This document shows, piece by piece, positions 45,817-57,154 of a DNA stretch of 64,000 bases; position 1 is the first letter of the stretch, and every line of letters begins with the position of its first letter. Origin of the DNA: Lindgomyces ingoldianus. Lineage: Eukaryota; Ascomycota; Dothideomycetes; Pleosporales; Lindgomycetaceae. The notes below the pieces were generated by a model. That model did no database searches and was not told where the DNA came from. It saw only the letters and a program-made list of their open reading frames with translations. The stretch spans positions 311,591 through 375,590 of the forward strand of contig NW_022985193.1 in assembly GCF_010093535.1 (NCBI RefSeq). Reading direction: 5' to 3'. The position numbers were made by a program, and so were the translations under genes.

Positions 45817-48215
45817 CTTCCTCGTCTGTCTTATCTTTAGGGCATCATGATTGTTGTGGTATACGTAGTGGAGGGTTGAAAGTGGTGGCTCAGCTGACAG
45901 ATGAAGGATCCCTGCGCGCTCAAAGGGTTCAAGTGCCCGCAACGTTCGCGCCTGGCGGGGGTTGGGTGTGCTGCGATGGTCGCTCTAAGTGGTGAATGTC
46001 GGAATATGGTCGCCAGGCACAGCTCCACACGTCTCAGCAGAGAGGGAGGTGGCGACTTGGTGATGGTGTTGAGGGCGGAGGAGGCGTGGCCACCCGGATA
46101 CGGTTTTGTTGCTGTCGCGAACCTTGGAACGGCGACGGCGACGGCAATGGGTGCGGCCGGTGGCGGGCACAAAGAGTACAAAGACTACAAAGGCGAAAGT
46201 GAGGCTCGTGAAGGCAGAAGAAAAGAGAGGGCACCGGCGGGATTTAGGTCGCAATATGGAGTCTGGAAGCAATTATTGCACGCCGGCAGTGATGAGCATC
46301 TCTCCGATGGTCTCGGAGCTAGCGTATTAGCAAGGGTTGTCAGTGCGCTCACCGCCATGGGTTGCTTATCGATGCTGCCGTCATTGGCTGTGCGACCCTG
46401 ATGGCATTCGAGCTTTGGACACGATTGACATGTGGTAAAACGCTGCCCTTGTTGTTTGCGATGCAGATGCAGACCTGTGCGACGGCGGCTGCGCGCGTCT
46501 TCTCACCACAGACGCGAGCAGTCTGGCTGTCAATGCTGCCATCTCATCAATGCTGCTATCTCAACTCGAACTCGGCGTGAAGTGATCGCATTGGCCGCGA
46601 CCTGAGCCTCGCTCCCCCTCCCACCATCCTGCGCTTTCCCAACCTCGAGCTATCGTTCTAGCTGCTTGCTAGGTTCTGCTTCCTCAGCCCGGCGAGGTGC
46701 TTTACGGCCTCTTCTCCCCCTGGTTCCGGCGTGTTCTAGTCCAAGCCCAACACACACGACAGCCATGGCCCTGTCACAGTCTGCTTCAAACCAGCACACG
46801 TCGTACGACTACCTCGCTCATCAAGTTCTGGTTCCAGCATCCGAAAGCCTTCTCGTCGCGAATATCCTCGGACGAGCTTTTCGCATTTTCTGCCTTATAT
46901 GAGGTTTCATCATCATGCTCCCGGTTGGTCAAGTTCAGAGCTCTTCCGCTTTGGGCAAGCAGACGCTGGTCAGCGCGCCGGAGGAGCTCTGTTTTTTCTT
47001 TGGCTTCGCGGCCATCGAGCGATCACGGTTGCAGCCCTGACGAGCCTCACCGGCCTCATCGTCACGTCTCCTGCTCTTCCTCCCTGAATAGTTGCAGCGA
47101 CCGACGTCATATCTGCCCCTTGAGATCGCAAACATGGCCCTGGTCGCCGAACGCACAACTTCCCTCAACGGCCTCTCTGGTTCCTCTCATTCATCGCGCT
47201 CTGGGCCGCAGTTCGTGTTCTTGTCTTTTGGCTGATTCAGAGAAGCCCGCAGTGTCGTCCGTTGCTCACGAGCAAGATTGAACACCTAGTGCTCTCCAAA
47301 ATAGTGCAGCTGCATCACATCTCGCAAGCATTGGCATGCCTCCCCATCGCAACTAAGTCTGCTGGAATTCTGAGTAATTATTAATCGCTGTGTTTTCTTT
47401 TGACGGGCAGCCCCGAAGAGTAACCCGCTTGTGGAGGCCTCTTTTTCCCCTCAGCGAAACGTGACGGTTTTCCGGAATTGTTCAAGATGCGCCCCGCCAT
47501 CGCCTTTGAACGTCTGCCAGCCCACCACCAGCTGCCCACCAAGCCAAGTAGTGGGCCCAGACTATGACGGCTCCGAACTCGCTTGCAACTCCTGCAGGGA
47601 CTTCCAAGCCTTCAACGCCTGTTATTACCTTCTCCCAAACCAGCACTGACCAGAACTGACCATAACTGACCAGAAATGCGGGAATTTACGGGGAAACTGG
47701 GGCGACGAGGGGCCTGCACAGTGCTGATTCGTTTTGAGCCTTTTTTACTCGTCAATTGGGCTTCAATTGAGCAGGAGAAGCATAGCCGATACGCCCGAGG
47801 AACTCGCCGGTTTGCACTCCACAAATGCAAAGTCCAGACTCGTTGAGGAAGGCTTAGCAGCCCTATCTTAAGGTCAGGGGTGAGGTAATGATGACGACTT
47901 CAGCCTCTGCGTACCGGTAGTTCACGACGGCTTAATATTCTGCGCGTGTTGGTACGCTGGTTATTGGTGAAGTACGAGGAATGCGTGTTGTTAACTTCTC
48001 CTGGCCACGGAGCCGGAGATGCACTTCACCATCTGAAACTCTTGAGCGCAGAATCCCACCCTTCGCCAGCCAAATAGGGGGGCCAGACCAGGGGAAATAG
48101 CTCACGGGTCCACCCGCCAATAATAGGAAGAATCAGCATTCCTACGTCGCCCAATATCAGCCCCCTGAAGTAGTCCACAAATCTTTGGTACATTGATAGG
48201 GTACAAAGTTTAATC
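45817..48215. other. GC-rich intergenic region upstream of LST7
   Basis: About 2.4 kb. Overlapping frames at 45901-46401 and 46666-47281 contain no recognisable domain and mirror GC-rich composition on both strands. Near 47642-47676 the motif CTGACCA is repeated four times at about 10-bp spacing. Nothing else is recognised. Confidence 0.4.
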
Positions 48216-49540
48216 CTACATCTCCCCTTCATCACCATCCGAATCATCACCATCGGCCGGCCGCCCCCTCAAAATGTCATAGCCCATTAACTCATTAATA
48301 AATTTCTTCGATGTTTTCACCTCCTCGTACCTTAATTTTTGGTTTTCGGTAAACGTCCTGCTGTCCGGCTTCATCATCTCAACGATGAGCGGTTCCCATA
48401 TCTGGTCGAGTTGTGTGATACCAATACTCGCACAAGGGATATCGTCCAGTAGAGCAGGAGAGCTCACACCAATATCCCTCCAGTGACCTCTCCATGCTGT
48501 GCTCTCATACGGAGAGAGCCGTGTGATGAAGTTGTGCAGGAGTCGTCGCCGCTCACTGTAGTTCCTGCAGGCCAACAACTTGGCGACCTGACTGACGCCA
48601 CCGAGCACTAACACAAACGCAATGTCTTCCGAAGAAGCGGGGTGTGCCGTCCATCCTCGTACGAACTTCTCGACCGAGCCGGCATACGTTGGGGGCCGTA
48701 GCTTGCGGGTGAGTACTTGGACGATGAAGCAGTACATGTAAAAGTACTGCAAACGCATGGGTGGGTCCAACCGCTTCATGATCTTCCTTTCCTGGCTCGT
48801 AATACCAGGAGTGGTGCAAATATCGTATGCAATGTTGGACCGAGGCCGAATCCGTCCGAGATCTCTTTCCAGGATTGCTCGGCGATGCTCTTCGAGGAAG
48901 TAACCCACGGCGAACACCAATGGAATCATCTTTTCATATACAGAATTCCACATCTGCTTTTGGCGCTGACTGGTGTGCTTCAACGTGTCTCTAAGTACGA
49001 AGTTGGCCAGTTCTCGGGTCAGCCGAATGGAGGCGATGTGTCGCCTTCTCATGGCCAAGAGATACTGGAGAGCCGCCTGATTCGGGGGTGGCGGTGGATA
49101 CAGCTTTGTGTGAAGCGAACCGAGTTTATTCTTCACCCAGAAGCGGACGAGAGACGCACCGCATGTTGAAATGAGGTCGTTCAATGCATGGGAAGTCCTT
49201 CGGAGAGCAAGTAAGTCCGATATGCAAAGTTCGGAGAGAATGTGGATATGGATCTCGCTGGGCAGACGAAAGAGCCCCACCAGGAACGAACTGCGTCGCC
49301 ATCAGTATCCAGACGATGCAGAATTGAGTACCATCGGCTGCCTCGAGATACATACCTTGTCTTTTCTTGCTCATTTTCTTCTGACCTCTTCCTCACGCTC
49401 TTGAATGATGCGATGAGTTTGCTCTGGAAGCTCTCGGCTGCCCGACCGATACTAGGTCTTTTCTTGCCTTGACTCCTCTCCCCATTCGCCACCCCGGTCC
49501 AGAAAATAGGTGGAGAGCTACTCTGACGGAAGCGCTCCAT
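48216..49540 (-). CDS. F-box domain protein
   Basis: Minus-strand exons are 49356-49540 and 48216-49290, giving 419 residues. The first 62 residues are basic and Ser-rich. The F-box follows at about 65-105: FLVGLFRLPSEIHIHILSEL, then SDLLALRRTSHALNDLI. It would bind Skp1 and recruit a target to an SCF ubiquitin ligase. The rest (RLTRELANFVLRD, ERKIMKRLDPPMRLQYFYMYC) matches a broad fungal family of unknown targets. No leucine-rich or WD repeats are visible. The C-terminus is acidic (GDDSDGDEGEM). The 65-nt intron was chosen because exon 1 in the frame from 49540 joins SSFLVGL; the ATG at 49374 would put the F-box out of frame. Confidence 0.88.
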
Positions 49541-50761
49541 CCGGCGCGCATGTGGGGATCCAACTCTTCAAGATTCCGATTATCGTCGTCTACGCGACGA
49601 AGGATCTAGGAGCGGAAGCTCTGCACAAGGCCTTAACGTTCCGCAGCAGCAAAATCATGGTATTTGCTGCAGTTGTGGTACAGAAGGCAGGGAAGTTGAG
49701 CGTCAAGCGGGCTTGACAAGTCCAGGTAGGGTGGGGCTTCTCGCGTAGACTCCGCTTGACCAAACACCGCATCTGAAGGATCTGCCATCCCGCCACGAGG
49801 GCAATCTGAAACGCAGCCCTCAACACGGGGTGGTTTGCAACTGAGCCGGACGGACGGCACTAAAAATAAACGAACAACGCAGAAAGTGTCTTTGCGCTGG
49901 GAACCCAGAAAAGCCGGCTCCAGTTGACCTTCTTCATTTGCTCTTCAGGCCTTCTGGAAACGTCGCAGAGGTTATATTGCGGACATGCAGTGAGCGCTGG
50001 AAGGAGCATCAAGACTTCCGTGCGTCCTCTACACCGCTCCAGCATATGTGACACGTTGGCAACTGTCATGCTGCCCTTCAATTTCGACAGGTTGAGACGG
50101 TCCGGTGCAGACACATGGCATTACCGTCGGAGCCAAACTTTACGCGCCCACTTGCATAAGTGACATGTGCAGGCCCAAGCAGACCCGGAATCTTTCGAGA
50201 AGACTGTGAGATCCCAGTCGCTATTACTATCGAAGCACCTCTTTTAACATTTGTGTGACGGAAAACAAAAATGGGTTACAGATGTCAAAGTCAGATGCAC
50301 CTGAAAAATTGCCATGTGTTACGGTTGCACGTATGCGACTTGCTTGCAGATGCGAGAAACCTCTCTAACGAGATGCCGCAGTTGACCTAGGGCTGTTATT
50401 CCATTGTTGCACAGAGACAGATGATCATCTCAATACGATGCTGCTCCCTGTTTCCTTAGCACGACTCGGACGGGTTGCCGCTGCAGAGAGCACAGCTAGA
50501 ACTTCAATTTAATGTAGAGTTTTGACTATCATCTCAATTCCATGACAACAAGTTAAAATAATATCTCTTTCCTATCCTTCGTTCGATGGAAGTCACCAGC
50601 ACCCACTCTTGACAGCCTAGTATGAATTTGGAAAACAGATCCACTATCCAGTACCGAACCCCTCAGTAACGATATTTCTAACACTCCATAATATTAACTT
50701 CAAAGTTGTACAGCATGTCTTCCGCATCCCCGAAAAGTTCCCACGAGCTTAGGAACACAAC
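49541..50761. promoter_or_regulatory. Divergent intergenic region, F-box gene / cupin gene
   Basis: About 1.2 kb. Short frames at 49510-49716 and 49860-50163 show no motif. It should contain both promoters; no distinct TATA box was identified. Confidence 0.4.
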
Positions 50762-51214
50762 ATGGACGGCTCAGAAACGAACAAGACCCACACGATCAAA
50801 CCAGTTATCCTTAATCCAGCCGCCATAGCTGCAACCCCCGTCGAAGGCTTTTCCGATTCCACGGGCGGCAACGTAACGTGGAAGACGCTCTTCTCGTCGC
50901 CGAATAGCCCGACGAACACTTTTACCACGGGCATTGCGAGATGTAATCCTAAAGGAGGATATCTGCAATTACATCGCCATAAGCAAGCTGAGATCTACCA
51001 TGTCACTCATGGACATGGTATCGTTTCAATAGAAGGTGTCGAATACCCGGTGGAGAAGGGAACAGTGCTGTTTATACCTGGGGATGCAGAACATGGCATT
51101 CGGAATACGAATGAGCGTGAAGAGCTGGTTTGGTTGTACGTGTTTGCTACGGATAAGTTTGAGGATGTTGTGTACAGGTTTAAAAAGGATGGGAATTTGA
51201 AGTCGAAGCTCTAG
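50762..51214 (+). CDS. Single-domain cupin protein
   Basis: Intron-free gene for a 150-residue cupin with the double-stranded beta-helix fold. Cupin motif 1 is GGYLQLHRHKQAEIYHVTHG (His71, His73 and Glu77), and motif 2 is GTVLFIPGDAEHGIRN (His111). All four usual metal ligands are present, so a bound divalent metal is likely. The tail LVWLYVFATDKFEDVVYRF is conserved-looking. Cupins of this size catalyse many reactions or simply bind small molecules, so no function is assigned. It has no signal peptide. The ATG in AACATGGACGG has A at -3. The neighbour on the right is a 4.5-kb gene-poor region. Confidence 0.88.
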   Translation: MDGSETNKTHTIKPVILNPAAIAATPVEGFSDSTGGNVTWKTLFSSPNSPTNTFTTGIARCNPKGGYLQLHRHKQAEIYHVTHGHGIVSIEGVEYPVEKGTVLFIPGDAEHGIRNTNEREELVWLYVFATDKFEDVVYRFKKDGNLKSKL

Positions 51215-54200
51215 GGCAGGATATGACAACAATAAAGACGATGCAATGGATCTGCGAATCCCTAGTGCGAATAGAGTCAGCAAACCATATACCAGTGGGG
51301 CTTTAGTCACATCTATCCACACCTGCTCAAGCCCGGCGTCCATTTATGATAGGTGAGAAAGGCTCCAAATAGCCCGAGAACGTCTCTATAACCCATTGAA
51401 GCAAACGTTCACTCTTGGCATACTGGCTGACGCCCAAGCCGACATGGACCTCGTGGATCTTCCGTGCCCGCCAGCGAAATTCAATGTGACCTCGTATCAT
51501 ACCATGCTTATGTCATATTACTCATTGTGCCTATCTAAGATTATTTAGTTTTTGCCGCTTTATAGTACTATACCTCAACAGTCTCTTCAGGTAGTAAAAT
51601 AGAAGGTCACGTAGGCAGGATAGCATATAAGAGCGGCATAATCACAGGTACGATTAACAGTCAGACGAATCTTTGAGGAATACTCCATCATGCTTCGTAT
51701 CAGTAGCAGCAGTTTAGTAGGCAAGCCTGCATCTTATGATATATTTACGGCTAGGGCCTTGATACTGTGGATAAGTCAGGAAATGCTGGCTTACCCGTAC
51801 GTTATCTCTTCAACCCTCGAGTTTCTAAGCATGGTCACCGAAATGAGAACCAATGAACAGAGGGAGATTTGAGCCTGGCGGAGTTGAATGTTAGAAGAGA
51901 CTCGCAGGGCCTCTTGATATAGACATCATTTTATATGTCCAGATTTTGACGACGGGCAACTGTATTGCAACTGAAAATAAAAATAGAGATGCAGTACGTC
52001 CAGCAGACAGCAACTTCCCCCTAAAATCCCAAATCACCGCGTAAGGCCGCATTCTGACTAATTAGGGGTAAATGCTCTTCGTCAAACATACCTAGGTCAT
52101 GCACCTTGACATTATGTTCAACGACATATAGCTTCCCATGATTAACACGTGACTCTGGCGCGAGTGTGTTTGTCTGCATCGTCCAGACGTGAATCAGGTA
52201 TTATCCAGGTCTTCACCCAGAAGGAGGGACGGCGGTGTTGCGCTAGTGTAAATAACCCCATGGTCGCGCATTATAAAGCCAGGTCTTGTCGCACCTTGGC
52301 CACCGTATGTCCGTATAGAACTTTGAAAGGTGTTTAGCACGCATTTCAGCAGCGTCAAGTCCCATAATTTTGACTGATACAGATGGATATAATTCACGCG
52401 CACTGGCTGAATGACAGCCTATTTCGTGCAACAACAAATCGGCTTATCTCGGAGTATGTAAACTCATTTAACCTTTTGATAGTGAAGACTGTGGACCATC
52501 GCCTACGACCACATCCAACCATTCTCAGTCCTTGTCGAGGAGCTTCATGAAGACCTCAAATCTGAATCGGTACCACCGAAACTTTCCTACCTTCCAGGTT
52601 TCATTACCTCCATGAAATTCTTAGATATATCCAAACGAGCGATAGCTAGTCAGGTTTCGGGCAAATGCTGATTTATACTACAAAATCTGCCGTCGACTAC
52701 ATACATCCCGGTCACGATCCTCTTGGGCACGGTTTCCCGCGAACCGTCGCTACTACTCATATTTTTATGATGAGGGAATAGTTGTCGAGACCATATGGTC
52801 CGATGGCCCCGACTCGTTATCTCAAGACACGGGTGAGACCCCCACAGTTGTTCATGTGCAGAGGGTACTAACATTTATTTCAGAATTGCCTAGAGACAGT
52901 TCCATGAAGGATACTAATACTAAACCCTCAGAGCCAAAACAACAAGTTCAACAAACCGCTTTCACGTAAGCGTTGTGAGAACAAAGTCTATATTGTAAAC
53001 TGGTGCATTAGTGTGCTACCAAGTTGATCTTAAATTTCGTGCGGATCTCTTCGGATCTCGTGAAGCAAAGCCGAAGCATTTTGTAAACACACAACTCGAA
53101 ATTTTGGAGCACCCGTGGAGCTTTATCTCACCCGCTTGGAGATGCTAATGAGGCGTCGGGAGGCAGAGGAGCCTTCCACACTCTATCAACAAATATGGTC
53201 ATCACGCATTAGCACAGGCCAAACCGACGAATGCACAGATTTGAAGATAAGAGCACTGCTCAACTTCTACGATGTATGTTCAAAGGCCCGTTTTCGATTA
53301 ATGCAACAGGATGATTCCAACATTGCTTCTTTAGCTTATTCCAGCACCAGTGCCACGGCTTTAAGTCAAACTTGCCTCATCCAGAGCACAGAGGTATCAT
53401 CACCTAACCTTACCAACATGTGTTGTACTGTGAGCTCTCCCAGACTTTGGAATACAACTCACTTCAGTCAATAGTTTTCTAAATCGAACGAGTCCCTCAT
53501 GATTACAAGATGTCCGGGGAAGCATACGCCGAAGATTGCGCTATTGAGATGAATGATGTTGGAATAGTGATGTCAGACAGAATACATTTTTGCATCCTAT
53601 CTAGTCTACATACTTCTGATCCTTCGACCCTAGATGTCGCCGGTTGCTCCTCCCTCGCTCACCGCTGCCGTTTGCCGTAGTCGAGCATCCACGGCTGGCT
53701 GCAGCATCTAGCTTGTGTGCAGGAGAATAAGAGCTTTGTGACATATACGTGTACATAGCATGTCCTTCCAATGCCTTAAATCGCCCTGAGTTCTCGCCTC
53801 TGCACAACTGGCGGGAATGGTAGATTGGAAACAATAGCCCCCAACCCAAAGCTGTGATTCTCATAAGAAAAGGGCAAAAGGTAAGTAGACCAAGCCTGTT
53901 CACCAACTTCCCAGGATGTTTGGTCCTAAGAATCCTGCTGTCCTGATACACGCTTAAGAACCATGCCGGGGTCGACACGCCCAAGGCCCCTTTTAGCCCA
54001 CAGTTTGTTCCCGGCCAAGGACATCGTTCTTAGAACCACATGATGACAAGGACAATACGGCTGGGACAGAAGGAGTTCTAGGGGAATGATCCCAGGACAA
54101 ACAAGGCTCCTAGTATGTAGAATATACTAAGCTTAGTTCCTAGGGGTTGTCTCGGTCTAGGAGCAAGGCCCGGGTTGCATTCACTATACCGCATTCAATC

Positions 54201-55754
54201 CTGACAACTGACAGATATTGAGAAAGGAAAGAAATATGATGATGTGCTACACAATCCTCGTATCGGGGTAATCAAATTAAAGGGTATATCAGAACTCTAT
54301 GGTCTCTAGGACAAGACTAGCGACATATATTTCTTTCGCAGTAGAGACTTGCTAGCTATTGGTATAACCGGTAGGTGAATTGATAGACATGTAGCATTTG
54401 AATGAAGTTGTGTCGGGTGTACAGAGATTTAAGATAGAGACGTTAGAACAAAGGAGACACACGATAGAAGATATAAAGACTCTGGCGGTGTAGTAATATT
54501 TACGTGTTCCACCAGTCATCCGGCCAACCCAAAAACCACTAAAAATCAGAAAAGCTGTACCTTAATATCTCATCGACGGCAGAATAATGCATGAATCCTA
54601 AAATCCCATTTATAATTAGTCTTCTATAGTAGACCTATTCAAGGCCTCTTATTTGATTTTAAAATCAATCCTTCAAGTAGTTCTACAGACATAGCAATTG
54701 CGCTTAAGGTTAGAGGTCAAACTTAATATCTTGATAACGGCTAGACTTATTAGTCCAGAAATTTGTGCGAGCTTTAGAGTAGGAATAAAACGGCTACCAT
54801 AAGATTCTAGAATTTATTTTCCTGCCGTTATTAGGGTATCAAGTTGCAACATTTCTGATTTGTAGTATTTAACTCAACTAACTAACGTTGTCTCAATAAT
54901 GGCTTAATAATAAATTATAAACTGTTAAAAGTTATCCTTTTATGCCTATTTCCTGTTCTATATTCAGCTTTCAGTGTAATTTATTACGTAGTTCCAGAGA
55001 TATAGCGGCTCAGCTCTAGACTAGGGACTAAAAATCGACATATGGATAACGTATCACCTTAGAACTGTAAAATGCCACTTGTTCAGTTTTGGAATTATTA
55101 CCCGTTGATGAGATATTAATGTACAGTTCGTCTGGTTTTTGGTCATTTTTGGGGTGCGCCAGGGATTGGTGGAGCATCAGGATTTTGTAGGCAATGGCAT
55201 CAGGATTTGGAGGTCTTGATGCCAACTTCAGACATCTAGGAGCAAAATGCACTGAATCACGACGTCACAATTGTATTCCGCTTGCTTAGATCCTCTCCAT
55301 ATGCAGCGTAATGCCATCTACCAACATGCAAGACCCTCTAGATAACTTGATCGTAAGCTGATATGCCAGATGTTTAATCATCATTACTGTTTACTCATCC
55401 TGAAATTTCGGCTAGCGCTTTCCCTTTTCGAGAAACTTTCTCTTCTCCAAGGATCCTTGCATCAAGTGTCTTTGTAATATCATGAAGAGTAAACACGAGT
55501 AATTGGCCGTTTCGTGATGGTTTGTTGCACAGTTTTTCTTCAAATTGCCTCGGTAGATTGAAAGAGTTCGTGCGAGATGGTGTGAAAGAGTTGTATAAGA
55601 GTGGGTTGCGCTATCTTCATGTGTGCAATATACGGAATATCAAGTAGAAAGCAAACAACTGCCTGGCTAAACTTAAATATTCCATCTCCCCCATCTCCAA
55701 ACACTTTAATTGCTAGATATTTTCATCAATCCATCACGACCCACGACTGGCACA
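51215..55754. other. Gene-poor AT-rich region with possible gene relics
   Basis: About 4.5 kb, the emptiest part of the window. Two open stretches look coding-like but cannot be modelled: about 52644-52969 (FRANADLYYKICRRL, then RRYYSYFYDEGIVVETIW) and about 53040-53472 (FGAPVELYLTRLEMLMRR). Neither has a plausible start or complete splice pattern. From about 54100 to 55000 the DNA is very AT-rich with only tiny frames, as expected of decayed repeats. No transposon ends were found. Confidence 0.45.
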
Positions 55755-56942
55755 ATGTCCAAAGGTCTTATCCTCATCTCGGGCGTGAACGGCTACATCG
55801 CCGCGCGTACCGCAAAGCACTTCCTCGACAGCGGATACTCAGTCCGTGGCACCGTTCGTAAACTCGCGTCTGCACAACCGCTGCTTGAAGATGCTCTGAA
55901 AGACTATGCTGAAGCCGGGAAATTCGAGGTTGTTGAAGTCCCTGACATCACTGTTTCAGGGGCTTTTGATGAAGCTGTTAAAGGTTAGAATTCCGTCTCC
56001 TAGTTTTACTGATTACGAGGATCTGAGATTTAGAAGAGGGAAGCAGTTTCTGACAGAATTTGTGTCGACAGGAGTCACGGGAATTGCCCACATGGCCTCC
56101 CCTGTATCATTCTTCTTCAAAGACCCGGACCCGATCCTCCACGCCGCTATCAACGGGACTAGAACTATGCTCGATTCTGCCCTGAAAGCTGGCTCACAGC
56201 TTAAAACGGTGGTTATCATATCTTCCATCGCCGCTGTCAAAAACCAATCTCAACCGCCATACACCTTCACAGAGAAAGATTGGAACGACTTCGCAGAGGC
56301 TGAATGTGAAAGACTTGGGAAAGAGACGCCGGGGCCAATTATCTACAGCGCGAGTAAAGTAGGGGCGGAGAAAATGTTTTGGAAGTTTAGAGATGAGGAG
56401 AAACCGGGGTTTACTATGACGGCAATTAATCCTGTGTAAGTGACCAGCAAAGCCCTCGTCGAACGCATACGTAGTGCTGACGGATAACACCTTCTAGCTT
56501 CGTAATTGGACCGCCCCTTCTCCCACCAAAAACCGAATCTGCAGTTTCTGAAACCATCCGCTCCATCTGGACAGTTTTCTCAGGCGGCCCGCTTCCAGTC
56601 GGCGTGCCTGGCCTCACTCAAACCGTCGACGTCCGTGATGTAGCCGCTCTCATGCTATACCCCATCGAGCATCCTGAGTCGACTAACGGCGAGCGATATA
56701 TCGCCAGCAGTGCTGTAGGAGGAGCTCAAGCCATGGCAGATATCCTACGTGAAGTGTTTCCAGATGCAAGAGGTAGGATCGTCGAAGGAACCCCTGGAGA
56801 GGGGTATAAGAAGGATTTTACAGTTGATAAGGAGAAGATAACTGATATTAATAGTAGTAAGGCGAAGACTTTGTTGGGGGGGTGGACGGGTTATGAGAAG
56901 AGTGTTGTTGATACTGCGAAGACTTTTGCGGGACTGGTTTGA
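55755..56942 (+). CDS. NAD(P)-dependent reductase, dihydroflavonol-reductase/Gre2-like extended SDR
   Basis: Exons are 55755-55983, 56072-56435 and 56498-56942, giving 345 residues. It is a Rossmann-fold reductase of the extended SDR family. The cofactor motif ISGVNGYIAA has Gly10, Gly13 and Ala16. The first basic patch VRGTVRKL suits NADPH. HMASPV is at 83-88, Ser127/Ser128 in VVIISSIAAV, and the catalytic pair YSASK is Tyr168 and Lys172. The C-terminal VDVRDVAALMLYPIEHPES is typical. Relatives reduce aldehydes or ketones such as methylglyoxal, and some belong to secondary-metabolite clusters; the substrate here is unknown. The next gene, APC2, converges 212 bp away. Confidence 0.9.
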
Positions 56943-57154
56943 TCTGAGCGAAACTGGCTAAAGGATAGAGAAGCTACAGCAAGGCTCTATCTTATGAAGA
57001 ACCGGGACTTGTAGTTTTCAAGATGGCTAAATGTATGCACTCTTTTGAATTTAGCATCATTACCATTTCGTTAACCATGAGGTTTCTGCGCTACCACCGA
57101 ACCTCGTTATACTTCAAATCCATAACTCGAAACATACAACCCATCCATGCAGCC

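Noticed and set aside
45901..47281. Several overlapping frames upstream of LST7 (45901-46401, 46697-47281 and others).
   Set aside because: They overlap on both strands, are Ala/Arg/Ser-biased as expected of GC-rich non-coding DNA, and show no domain.
49356..49374. ATG at 49374 as start of the F-box protein (MSKKRQG).
   Set aside because: It would place the F-box exon out of frame. The overlapping frame from 49540 splices correctly.
53970..54530. Possible long terminal repeat (TGTCGGGTGT near 54412 and short palindromes around 54080-54160).
   Set aside because: No second copy, no primer-binding site and no retroelement coding sequence could be found in the window.
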